Positions 25,083 to 33,225 of a stretch of 64,000 nt of DNA are shown piece after piece. The DNA comes from Paludisphaera rhizosphaerae (GTDB taxonomy: Bacteria; Planctomycetota; Planctomycetia; Isosphaerales; Isosphaeraceae): positions 62,001 to 126,000 of the forward strand of contig NZ_JAALCR010000004.1 of NCBI RefSeq assembly GCF_011065895.1, read 5' to 3'. The notes beneath the pieces were generated by a model, which saw only the letters and a program-made list of their open reading frames with translations, had not been told where the DNA came from and searched no databases. The position numbers were made by a program, and so were the translations under genes. Numbering within the stretch: the stretch's first letter is position 1; each line of letters starts with the position of its first letter.

Positions 25083-26609
25083 ATGTCGAGTCTCGCGAAC
25101 ATCGCCGGCCGGCTGATGCAGATCCATCGCAGCCTGGCCGAGCCGCCGACCCCTGTTCCCCTGAACGTCGATCGGGTCCCGAGGATCGAGACCCGGTTCG
25201 ACTACGGCCATCCGGGAGCCCGGCCCCGGCTGGCCCGTCGTGCTTCGAGAACCTTGTGGGCCCCTCCCCCGGCCGCCGCCGCCCGCTGGCCGTCCCTGGA
25301 AGCTTCGATGCTTCTCGAGGACGCCGTGACGCGGTTCAAAACCCGGAACGCCTCGCCGTTCCCCGAAGTCGCCAGAGTTGACGGACGGATCCCGGCCGCG
25401 GATCAAGGACCGCTTCCGGAAGTCGCCGAGGTCGTCGAAGAGGCGTCGCTTCCCGAGCCCGTCGAGGAACTGACGCTCCCGCCCAGCCTCGTCGCGCCGC
25501 CCGACCTCGCGGACGCCGAGGCGATCGAGCCGGCGTCCCTGGAGGAAGTCTCGGACCTGCCGACGATCGAGCCGGAGCCGAGGCTCGTCGATCCCGAGGC
25601 CGTCGCGGCCTGGATCCTCATCCACCTCGGCGAGCTTCTCAGCCGAATCCCCCCCTCGCCGACAGGCTCCGAACCAACCTCGCGCCGCGAGCCTGAGGAA
25701 ACGGTCCGCGAGGAGCCACCGGCCCCAATCAGGCTCTTCCTCCCCCCGACGCCTCCCGAGCCGGTGCGCTTCCATCGTCCCGAGCCCTTGGCGCCGCTCG
25801 CCGAATCGTCGTTGGACCGATTCCTCCTCTTCCCAGGCATTCCCGAGGAGCTCCGGAATCGAGACCTCCCCGGCGTGCCGGCGGAGTTGCTCTTCCGGGC
25901 CGCGCCCCAGCCTGCCCCGGTCGCGCCGGTGCAACCGCCGGTCAACGAGGTTCTGGAGACGCCGAAAGCCGTCTCGCCCTTCCTCAACCCTCTGGATTGG
26001 CTGCTCATCCCCGACGTCGATCGGCCGAAGGCCAATCTGCCGGGTCGCCACCCTCTGGATTGCTTCTTCACCCTCCCGCTGCCTCCCGACGAACCGTCGG
26101 CCCTGCTGCTCGATGCGTTCGTTGAACCCGAGTTCGAAGAGCTCCTTGCGGCGCCCCAACTCCTGCTCCCGATCGTTCCGACCGAGATCGAGCCCGAGGT
26201 AGAGGCGATGCTCGGCGCGCCTCTGCATCGGCTGTTCTCGATTTCGCACGACACCGAGGAGGAGGAAGAAGAAATCGTCGATGAGGCCCCGCGCGAAATC
26301 CTTTCGCTGCCGGCGCCCCCCGATGCCGAGGAATTCGTCGACGAGGTTCCCCACTGGCTCATCGACGTCCCTGCCGAGCCGGAAGACGAGCCGAACGTCG
26401 ACGAGCCCATGGACTGGCTCTTCTCCACTCACGCTGAGCCTTTCGTGATGCTCTATCGCGGCGAGCATTGGAGCAAAACGCCCTCTCGGCCGACGGACGA
26501 CCAGATCCGCCGTCGCGCATACGAGCTATGGCAGGCGGCCGGCTCCCCGCCGAGCGACGGCCGCGAGTTCTGGATCGCGGCGCTCCGGGATCTGGGACTC
26601 GCTTCCTGA
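25083..26609 (+). CDS. Acidic Pro/Glu-rich repeat protein with DUF2934-like C terminus
   Basis: ATG 25083 has GAGG 8 nt upstream; GTG 25074 is the alternative. The 508-residue product has no signal peptide. Most of it is low-complexity, rich in Pro, Glu, Asp and Leu. Between residues about 300 and 465 a short motif recurs: NPLDWLLIP, HPLDCFFTLP, APLHRLFSIS, VPHWLIDVP and EPMDWLFSTH, separated by acidic linkers. The last 35 residues (DDQIRRRAYELWQAAGSP) resemble DUF2934, a short domain seen at protein ends in several phyla. The repeats look like docking motifs on a disordered chain; the partner is unknown. Confidence 0.7.
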   Translation: MSSLANIAGRLMQIHRSLAEPPTPVPLNVDRVPRIETRFDYGHPGARPRLARRASRTLWAPPPAAAARWPSLEASMLLEDAVTRFKTRNASPFPEVARVDGRIPAADQGPLPEVAEVVEEASLPEPVEELTLPPSLVAPPDLADAEAIEPASLEEVSDLPTIEPEPRLVDPEAVAAWILIHLGELLSRIPPSPTGSEPTSRREPEETVREEPPAPIRLFLPPTPPEPVRFHRPEPLAPLAESSLDRFLLFPGIPEELRNRDLPGVPAELLFRAAPQPAPVAPVQPPVNEVLETPKAVSPFLNPLDWLLIPDVDRPKANLPGRHPLDCFFTLPLPPDEPSALLLDAFVEPEFEELLAAPQLLLPIVPTEIEPEVEAMLGAPLHRLFSISHDTEEEEEEIVDEAPREILSLPAPPDAEEFVDEVPHWLIDVPAEPEDEPNVDEPMDWLFSTHAEPFVMLYRGEHWSKTPSRPTDDQIRRRAYELWQAAGSPPSDGREFWIAALRDLGLAS

Positions 26610-26716
26610 GCGTCGGACACTCTCGGTCGGCGAACTCGCTGCTGGCGATGGTCCGCAGCGCGCGTTAGGCTCCGCTGTCGGCGTCCTGGACGTTCGATCG
26701 CAGCGGAGCCCTCCCC

Positions 26717-28039
26717 ATGACACCCCGCTTTCCGCGTTGGTCCCCGGCGTTCCTCCTCTTCCTGGTCGCGGCGAGCCTGGCGAACGCCCAGACGCCCGGC
26801 GATGAGCCCTGGCTGAAACCCTACGAAGGACCGACCCGCACCGACGTCGACGCCACGACGCTCGACGGGAAGGTCCTTTGCGGCTACCAGGGATGGCACA
26901 ACACTCCCTGCGACGGTGCGGGGTTCGGATTCACGCACTGGGGCGAACGCCTGGGACAACCCAACGCCCGGCTGGTCGTCGACCTCTGGCCCGACGTCTC
27001 CGAGTACGCCCCCGAAGACCTCTGCGACGTCCCCGGCCTGACGATGCCCGACGGCTCCCCCGCCAAGGTCTACAGCGCCTTCCGCAAGGGCCCCGTGCTC
27101 GTCCACACGCGCTGGATGCGAGAGTACGGGATCGACGGCGTCTTCCTCAGCCGGTTCATCGGCGAGGCCAGCAGCCCCAAGCGGTCGAAGCACGTCAATC
27201 AGGTCCTCGCCAACGTCCGCGAAGGCTGCCACCGCGAAGGTCGGGTCTGGGCGATGATGCTGGACCTCTCCGGCGGCCGCAACACCCAGCGCGTCAAGGA
27301 CGATTGGACATTCCTCTGCGACAAGGTCAAGGTTCGGGAAGACTCCCGATACCTCCACCACCAGGGCAAGCCCGTCGTCCTCCTCTGGGGCCTGGGGTTC
27401 AAGGACCGGAACTGGACCGTCGAGCAGGCCAGGGAACTCATCGACTTCTTCAAGAACGACCCGAAGTACGGCGGCGTCTACCTGATCGGCGGCGTCGACG
27501 CCAACTGGCGGACCCTGAAGGGAGACTCGCGCACCGAGCCCGAGTGGGCCGACGTCTACCGTTCCTTCGATGCGGTCAGCCCCTGGGACGCCGGCCGCTA
27601 TCGCGACGACGCCTCGATGGACCGCGCCCGCCAACGCATCTGGGAGGGGGACGTCGCCGAGTTGAAGGCCGCCGGCAAAGGGTACATGCCCACGGCTTTC
27701 CCCGGCTTCTCCTGGGACAACCTCCAGCGCCTGCAACCCGGCCGCTCGCTGATCCCCCGGCGCAAGGGAGAATTCTACTGGCGGCAGTTCGCCACCTTCC
27801 GCGACTTGGGGATTAGGACGGTCTTCGTCGGCATGTTCGACGAGGTCGACGAGGGGACGGCGATCTACAAGCTGGCCGACCGAACCCCGGCGGGCCAACG
27901 ATTCGCCTCCACCGAGGGCGTCCCGAACGACTGGTACCTGACGCTGACGGGCGCGGCGACGCGGATGATCCGGGGTGACGCCCCGTTGTCATGGACGATT
28001 CCCTCGCCTCCCGCCGCCCCAGCAGGCTCGGGCCGGTGA
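26717..28039 (+). CDS. Exported glycoside hydrolase family 71/99-like protein
   Basis: The 440-residue product has a signal peptide cleaved near ANA-QTPGDEP. The remainder follows the GH71/GH99-like barrel annotated in bacteria as xylosidase/arabinosidase: GKVLCGYQGWHNTP at the start, GIDGVFLSRFIGE, VWAMMLDLSG, GKPVVLLWGLGF, YMPTAFPGFSWDN and GIRTVFVGMFDEVDEGTAIY near the end. The acidic residues in FDEVDEG are candidates for catalysis. Substrate is unknown; the family acts on mannans, alpha-glucans or sulfated polysaccharides. It stands alone. Confidence 0.8.
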   Translation: MTPRFPRWSPAFLLFLVAASLANAQTPGDEPWLKPYEGPTRTDVDATTLDGKVLCGYQGWHNTPCDGAGFGFTHWGERLGQPNARLVVDLWPDVSEYAPEDLCDVPGLTMPDGSPAKVYSAFRKGPVLVHTRWMREYGIDGVFLSRFIGEASSPKRSKHVNQVLANVREGCHREGRVWAMMLDLSGGRNTQRVKDDWTFLCDKVKVREDSRYLHHQGKPVVLLWGLGFKDRNWTVEQARELIDFFKNDPKYGGVYLIGGVDANWRTLKGDSRTEPEWADVYRSFDAVSPWDAGRYRDDASMDRARQRIWEGDVAELKAAGKGYMPTAFPGFSWDNLQRLQPGRSLIPRRKGEFYWRQFATFRDLGIRTVFVGMFDEVDEGTAIYKLADRTPAGQRFASTEGVPNDWYLTLTGAATRMIRGDAPLSWTIPSPPAAPAGSGR

Positions 28040-28160
28040 CCCCGACGGTTTTCGCCTCGGTCTCGCTGGCCGCGGTCGCCCAGCCGTGTTAGCTTCAACA
28101 GTGTGAGGAGTCGACTCGGTGAGCGAGTCTGGGGTGACGACCCGTAGAGAGGGTGGACCC

Positions 28161-29186
28161 ATGAAAGTCGGCCTGTTGACGGGTGGAGGCGACTGTCCCG
28201 GCTTGAACGCCGTGATCCGGGCCGTCACGCGCCGGGTGGCCGACGCGGGGGGCTCCTGCCTGGGGATCCAGGAAGGTTGGCGGGGACTGATCCGGGGGAT
28301 GTTTCGGCCTCTGACCCCCGAGGACGTGGACCCGACCATCGGCATGGGAGGAACGATCCTCGGCTCCTCCCGCACGAACCCCTACAAGAGCCCGGACGCC
28401 GACGTCCCCAACCTTCGCCGCAACTTCGCGGAGGCCGGCCTCGACGCCCTCATCGTCGTCGGCGGCGATGACACGCTGGGCGTGGCGGCGCGCCTGATCA
28501 ACGACTTCGAGCTGCCGATCGTCGGCGTCCCCAAGACGATCGACAACGACCTGGAACTGGCCGACTTCTCGTTCGGCTTCGACACGGCGGTCAACGTCGT
28601 CGTCGAATCCGTCGAACGGCTTCGCACCACGGCGGAAAGCCACCGTCGCGTGATGGTCGTCGAGACCATGGGTCGCTCGACTGGATGGCTCGCCTGCTTC
28701 GCCGGGATGGCGGTCGGGGCCGACTACATCCTCGTCCCCGAGGTCCCCATCGAAGTCCCCCACCTGATCGCCTCGCTCCGTCGCAAACGCGAGGCGGGGA
28801 AGAACCACGCGATCGTCCTCGTCGCCGAGGGCGCCCGCTACCCCGACGCCAGCCCCGCCGTCCTGGAATCCGACGCCTTCGGCCACCCCCGGCTGGGAGG
28901 CGTCGGCTCGCTGGTCGCCCACGCGATCGACCGCCAGCTTCGCGCCGAGACTCGCACGGTCGTTCTCGGCCACCTCCAACGCGGCGGCGCGCCGACGGTC
29001 CACGACCGCGTCCTCGCCACCCGCATGGGCCTCGCCGCCGCCGAACTCATCCTCCGACGCCGCTTCGGGACCGTCTTGACCCTCCGCGGCTCGCAGATCG
29101 CCGACGTCCCCCTCGAGTCCTCGGTCCTCGCCACCCGCTCCCTCGATCTGGCCTACTACCAGGACGCCGCCGCGTTCTTCTACTGA
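28161..29186 (+). CDS. pfp: 6-phosphofructokinase, PPi-dependent type by signature
   Basis: The 341-residue protein has the PFK fold with GLLTGGGDCPGLNAVIRA at the N terminus. Two discriminating positions favour pyrophosphate as phosphoryl donor: Asp in GGDDTLG (about D104, where ATP enzymes have Gly) and Lys in PKTIDND (about K125, where ATP enzymes have Gly). The fructose-6-phosphate site has MGRSTGWLA. Start ATG 28161 follows GGTGG; an upstream frame exists but lacks a ribosome-binding site. It would interconvert fructose 6-phosphate and the 1,6-bisphosphate reversibly in glycolysis and gluconeogenesis. Confidence 0.88.
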   Translation: MKVGLLTGGGDCPGLNAVIRAVTRRVADAGGSCLGIQEGWRGLIRGMFRPLTPEDVDPTIGMGGTILGSSRTNPYKSPDADVPNLRRNFAEAGLDALIVVGGDDTLGVAARLINDFELPIVGVPKTIDNDLELADFSFGFDTAVNVVVESVERLRTTAESHRRVMVVETMGRSTGWLACFAGMAVGADYILVPEVPIEVPHLIASLRRKREAGKNHAIVLVAEGARYPDASPAVLESDAFGHPRLGGVGSLVAHAIDRQLRAETRTVVLGHLQRGGAPTVHDRVLATRMGLAAAELILRRRFGTVLTLRGSQIADVPLESSVLATRSLDLAYYQDAAAFFY

Positions 29187-29243
29187 GACCGATCGAAGAT
29201 TCTCGCAGGTCGCCGCTTGACGAGCCGCCGCCCAATCGATATC

Positions 29244-29262
29244 TAGACAGACAGTCTGTCTA
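29244..29262. promoter_or_regulatory. Operator palindrome upstream of second blaI-like gene
   Basis: TAGACAGA, CAG, TCTGTCTA forms a perfect 19-bp inverted repeat (8-3-8), ending 24 bp before ATG 29286. Location and size fit autoregulation by a BlaI-family dimer. Its half-site differs from that of the first blaI operon (ATGTGCAGA). Confidence 0.78.
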
Positions 29263-29285
29263 TGATTCTTCGGAGGTGTTCCGAC

Positions 29286-29669
29286 ATGGGCATCGATCAG
29301 GTGACGGACGGCGAGCTGGCCGTCCTGGAGGTGATCTGGAAGCGGGGCGACCCGACCAGTCGGGACATCGCCAGCGCGATCTACGACGACGTGAGCGACT
29401 CCAAGACAGCCACCGTGCAGAAGCTCCTGGAGCGGCTTGAGTCCAAGGGCTGCGTCCAACGCGACCGGAGCGAACGAGCGCATCGGTTCCGGGCGAAGAT
29501 CAGCCGCGAGGACTTCCTGGAGAACCGCCTCCAGGCGCTGGCGGATCAGGTCTGCGAGGGCTCCCTCGCCCCCCTGGTGACGACCCTCCTGCGCTCGAAG
29601 GAGTTGACCCGACAAGACCTCGACGCGTTGCGCAAACTCGTCGACGACCTCTGGCCGTCGGGCGAGTGA
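29286..29669 (+). CDS. BlaI/MecI/CopY-family transcriptional repressor (copy 2)
   Basis: The 127-residue winged-helix protein shows typical BlaI-family motifs: TDGELAVLEVIWKRGDPTSR, TATVQKLLERLESKGCVQRD and a C-terminal dimerisation segment. ATG 29286 is chosen because GGAGG lies about 10 nt upstream; an ATG 24 nt earlier would overlap the operator palindrome. It is followed, after a 385-bp repeat-containing gap, by a second M56 peptidase gene in the same direction. It probably represses itself through the palindrome at 29244-29262. Confidence 0.92.
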   Translation: MGIDQVTDGELAVLEVIWKRGDPTSRDIASAIYDDVSDSKTATVQKLLERLESKGCVQRDRSERAHRFRAKISREDFLENRLQALADQVCEGSLAPLVTTLLRSKELTRQDLDALRKLVDDLWPSGE

Positions 29670-29678
29670 GCCGCGATC

Positions 29679-29955
29679 GAACATCGCCTCTCCCCCCGGA
29701 GAGGGCAGCCGCGCAGCGGCGGGTGAGGGTCGTCGGATTTCAGATCGAGCGTCGCGGAGGGGCAATTGGTCTGACCCCTCGCGGGGGAAGACAGACCGCG
29801 CAGCGGTCAGATGAGGGGGACGACCGCCAAGGAGTTCTCAGTTGTTAGTTCCCAGTTCTCAGACGTGAGGGCTCACACTCCTCTCTGACGACTGATAACT
29901 GACAACTCCCAAGCGGCCACCTTCTTCCGCGAGGGGAGAAGGCCGTTATGGCTGA
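29679..29955. repeat. Dispersed two-module intergenic hairpin repeat, copy D (expanded)
   Basis: An extra GC-rich partial module (29683-29735) precedes the standard one: CCTCGCGGGGGAAGACAGAC, CGCGCAGCGGTCAG and TGAGGGGGACGACCG (about 29775-29828). The second module (about 29913-29955) ends in GGAGAAGGCCGTTATGG. As in copy A, AGTTCTC-like heptads in inverted arrangement (about 29833-29911) sit between the modules. The repeat separates blaI copy 2 from its M56 gene. Confidence 0.7.
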
Positions 29956-30054
29956 AGGGATGAGGAGTCCTCAGCCCTGCGGGAAATGGCGCCTGGACAA
30001 CCCCTGCGGCCCAGAAGTAGGTCAGATCATCCGCTCCCCATCGCGAGGACATTT

Positions 30055-32451
30055 ATGAACATGTTCTGGGCGATCATCCTGAGCAACGCGGTCGTCGCCG
30101 GCCTGATGGCGATCACCGCGGCGCTGATCGGCCGGCTCTGGAAAAACCCCGCGGCCGTCCATGTCCTGTGGCTGGCGGTCCTCGTCAAGCTCTTCACGCC
30201 CCCGCTGGCGACCCTCTCCTGGCCAGTCCAACCAGCGACCCCGCCGGCCGCGAGGATCGCGGATCAACAGCCCCTCGAGCAGGGATCGCCTCACCCTACG
30301 GCCGTGGGAGATGGAGACGAGTCGACCGTCGCTGGGCCCCCAGTCCCCAAGGTCACGATCCAGCCGGCCGACCTGAACCGACATCCGGCCGCGGCGACAT
30401 CTTTCGTGAGAAAATGGCGCCCGACGACGGTCCTCAGCGCTCTCTGGCTCGCCGGCTCGGCCTGCCTGGCCCTGGCGTACAGCCTGCGGATCCGTCGCTT
30501 CGTAAGGCTCATGAGCGGCTTCGAGCCCGCCTCCGACGAGACGCAATTGCTGGTCTCGAAGTTGTCGACGCGGCTCGGCTTGCGACGTGTTCCCGAAGCA
30601 CTGACGACCGAGCACACCTTGCCGCCGCTGGTCTGGTCGATGGGTGGTCGCCCGTGCCTCGTGCTGCCGAGCCGCCTGTTCGACGGGCTGGCGGAGGAGG
30701 CCCGCGCCTCGATCCTGCTCCATGAACTGGCACACGTCCGGCGTCGCGACTACCTGGTGCGGCTGCTGGAACTCGCCGCGACCGTTGGTTTCTGGTGGCA
30801 TCCGGTCGTCTGGTGGTCGCGGCGAAGGCTCCGCGACCTGGAAGAAGAATGCTGCGACGCGATCGTCCTGGAAGCCTCCCCGAGCCAGGCGAAGACTTAC
30901 GCGCTCGCCCTGCTGGAAACGCTCGACTTCCTCTCCCGGACGCCCCGCCTCGGCGTCCCGCTCCCGACCGCCGTCCATTCCACGGATTCGTTGACAAGGA
31001 GGATCCGCATGCTGGCCCAGCCCCGCCCCGCGAAGTTGCGTCCCCTTCCCGCAGCCCTCGTCTTCGGCCTCGTCACGTTGCCGCTGGCCGTCGCCTTCTC
31101 GGCCGAGCCTCCTCAGGCCCCTTCCCCGCAAACCTCACCCCAGGCTCAGAACGCTCCCCCCGCCGCGAAGCCGGCCGTGATCGTCGGTGAGGTCAAGAAT
31201 CAGTCCGGCGAGCCGCTCGCCGATGCCCGAGTGCTGGCCGTCTACCCCTTCGTCGAACTTCGTACTCGGCCGCCTGCTCCGTCATCAAAACGGTACGAGG
31301 TTCGGACCGACGCCGATGGGAAATACCGGCTGGTGGTACCCGACCTCGACGTCGCAACGACGATCGCCGTCGACGTGCTGAAGCCAGGTTATCGCCGTTC
31401 CACCGGCATGCCGATGGGGCCAAGGATCGATGATCGCAGACTCAAGGTCGGGCCCGGGGAGGAGGTGAACGCCTCCTTCACCCTGGAACCATCGCTCTAT
31501 TTCAAGGGTGTCGCCGTCGACGAGGCAGGCAAGCCTGTCGGGAACGCCACGGTCCACGCACAACTCCACTGGGACCGATCCGGCGGATGGGTGGAACGAA
31601 CCATCACAGGCAATGACGGGTCCTTCGAGCTGTTCAATTATCCCGAGGATGCCTCGATTTTCGACGAGAAGCGCCGTCCAGCCGCGGCCGAGGTCCTGTT
31701 TACGCATCCCGACCACGTCGACGTCCGGACATCAAATCTCTACAACCTCTCTGAGAACGAACGAAAGTCGTTGCGCGTTGTGATGGCGAGAGGTTCGAGG
31801 CTCTCAGGGACGATCCTCGACTCGTCCGGAGCGCCTGTGCCCGGTGTCGTCGTCGGAGCCGAAGCCAATGGAGGAGGCCCGGGGGCCGCCTCCGGCTCGA
31901 CACGTAAGTCAACCACCACCGACGCGACGGGAAAGTTCGTCCTGCGAGGGGTGGCGAGGAAAAGGAACACGATCCGGGTCCTCTCCACGGCGATCGGGCA
32001 GAAGACGATGGTTCGGAAAGACGTCGACGGAGACGAGGAGGGCATCGCGATCGACCTGAAGCCGATGGAGCTTCCCTCCACCTTCAAGTCCCACGAAGTC
32101 CTCGGCATGAAGCTCACCGAGATGACGCCCGAACTGAGGAAAGCCTACGAGATTTACACCGATAAGGGCGTCGTCGTCATGGATCCCGGGGCGGATTCCT
32201 ACCGGTTCGGGATCGGCCGGCTGGCCAAGGGCTACACCTTCTGGATGGTGGGACGTACCCAGGTCGGCACTGTTCAGGAGTTCGTCAAGCAGTTGATCGC
32301 CGAGGCCGAGAGGGGGGGAAATACTCCGGCCCATGTTCGGGTCGTCTACTGCTTCGTGGGAGCCGAACAGGAAGGGACCAACACGCAGTATCTCAATCTG
32401 ACCCCAGCCGACGTCGATCAACTGAAGGCCGCTCTGAAGGTCATCGAATGA
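30055..32451 (+). CDS. M56 peptidase with regulatory-like repeats and C-terminal PDZ-like domain
   Basis: The 798-residue product starts at ATG 30055 (AGGA 8 nt upstream; ATG 30061 possible). Hydrophobic segments lie near residues 5-27, 35-50, 127-145 and about 340-360. HELAH at 223-227 is the M56 zinc motif. After about residue 375 come carboxypeptidase-regulatory-like beta units. The last 120 residues, from LGMKLTEMTPELRKAY, look like a PDZ domain (GKGYTFWMVG-type ligand loop, then VQEFVKQLI). It is the probable protease partner of blaI copy 2. The PDZ end, absent from the first M56 protein, suggests recognition of exposed protein C termini. Confidence 0.85.
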   Translation: MNMFWAIILSNAVVAGLMAITAALIGRLWKNPAAVHVLWLAVLVKLFTPPLATLSWPVQPATPPAARIADQQPLEQGSPHPTAVGDGDESTVAGPPVPKVTIQPADLNRHPAAATSFVRKWRPTTVLSALWLAGSACLALAYSLRIRRFVRLMSGFEPASDETQLLVSKLSTRLGLRRVPEALTTEHTLPPLVWSMGGRPCLVLPSRLFDGLAEEARASILLHELAHVRRRDYLVRLLELAATVGFWWHPVVWWSRRRLRDLEEECCDAIVLEASPSQAKTYALALLETLDFLSRTPRLGVPLPTAVHSTDSLTRRIRMLAQPRPAKLRPLPAALVFGLVTLPLAVAFSAEPPQAPSPQTSPQAQNAPPAAKPAVIVGEVKNQSGEPLADARVLAVYPFVELRTRPPAPSSKRYEVRTDADGKYRLVVPDLDVATTIAVDVLKPGYRRSTGMPMGPRIDDRRLKVGPGEEVNASFTLEPSLYFKGVAVDEAGKPVGNATVHAQLHWDRSGGWVERTITGNDGSFELFNYPEDASIFDEKRRPAAAEVLFTHPDHVDVRTSNLYNLSENERKSLRVVMARGSRLSGTILDSSGAPVPGVVVGAEANGGGPGAASGSTRKSTTTDATGKFVLRGVARKRNTIRVLSTAIGQKTMVRKDVDGDEEGIAIDLKPMELPSTFKSHEVLGMKLTEMTPELRKAYEIYTDKGVVVMDPGADSYRFGIGRLAKGYTFWMVGRTQVGTVQEFVKQLIAEAERGGNTPAHVRVVYCFVGAEQEGTNTQYLNLTPADVDQLKAALKVIE

Positions 32452-33225
32452 ATCGATGGGCGCCGGGGCCACTCCGGACGTTACATCGGGCAAGGATTCC
32501 CAGATTGCGGCGGTCGAGGCTGTTGTGGCCGCCTCGATCCTCAGCCCAGAGCGGTAACTATCGACGAACAGCAATTCAGGTTAGGGGGTAGATTCTCAGT
32601 GGAGACAGTCGAAACGCGGGTTCTTTGACATCTTGCCTGGATTGCCGCGTTGGGGCGTTCGGAGGCGGAAAACCGCGCGAACGAAGCCGACGCAGGGCTG
32701 CTGTGAGGCCGTCGCGGATCGCATGCCCACGCTTGCGTGGGCATGGCGCCCGACGGGCTTTTCCGGGTCGGAATCAATGCGACGGCCTCGCTTTTTCACC
32801 GAACGAAGCCGCCATCGGCGCTCAACGCAAACTTCGATTCCATCGACTGTTGCGTCCAACGCCGGGGCTCCTGTCCAGAGCGATCGAACCCAACGTCGAA
32901 GCCGATGGCGAGAGCGATCGAAGGCGGACGGATCGAGCGAGGAAGGCTCGATCGATTCGCTTGAGACCACCGCGGCGTGAGGCGGGAACGCGCGAAAAGC
33001 GCGCGAACGAACCCGAGTGGGAGACGCTCGACTCGGCCGACTTCGGGTTCGTCAGGTTGTCGCGGTCGATCCGTCGGTGGCGAGCTTTCGGGCGGGTTGA
33101 ATGGGATGGGGGACGGGGCGATAATGAGGAGATCGAGATTCGTCCCAACGCGCTGAGGCGTCGTCGGACGGGTCCACCCTCCTCCGGCATCCCCCCTGCA
33201 CCGCAAGCGAATAGGTGAAGCGATC
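32452..33225. other. Intergenic region, 774 bp, with repeat fragments
   Basis: No credible coding frame. It contains a perfect 9-bp-stem hairpin ATGCCCACG/CGTGGGCAT (32723-32744) and several degenerate copies of GCGCGAACGAA(G/C)CC (about 32665-32688, 32798-32810 and 32992-33014). The 23-bp copy at 32992-33014 is identical to 44314-44336. The last 60 bp should hold the promoter and ribosome-binding site (AGGTGA) of the inositol-phosphate synthase gene. Confidence 0.5.

Noticed and set aside
24891-27898. Long minus-strand frames opposite the acidic repeat protein and the GH71/99-like gene
   Set aside because: Both are antisense to genes with recognisable features and good start signals. No independent support on the minus strand.
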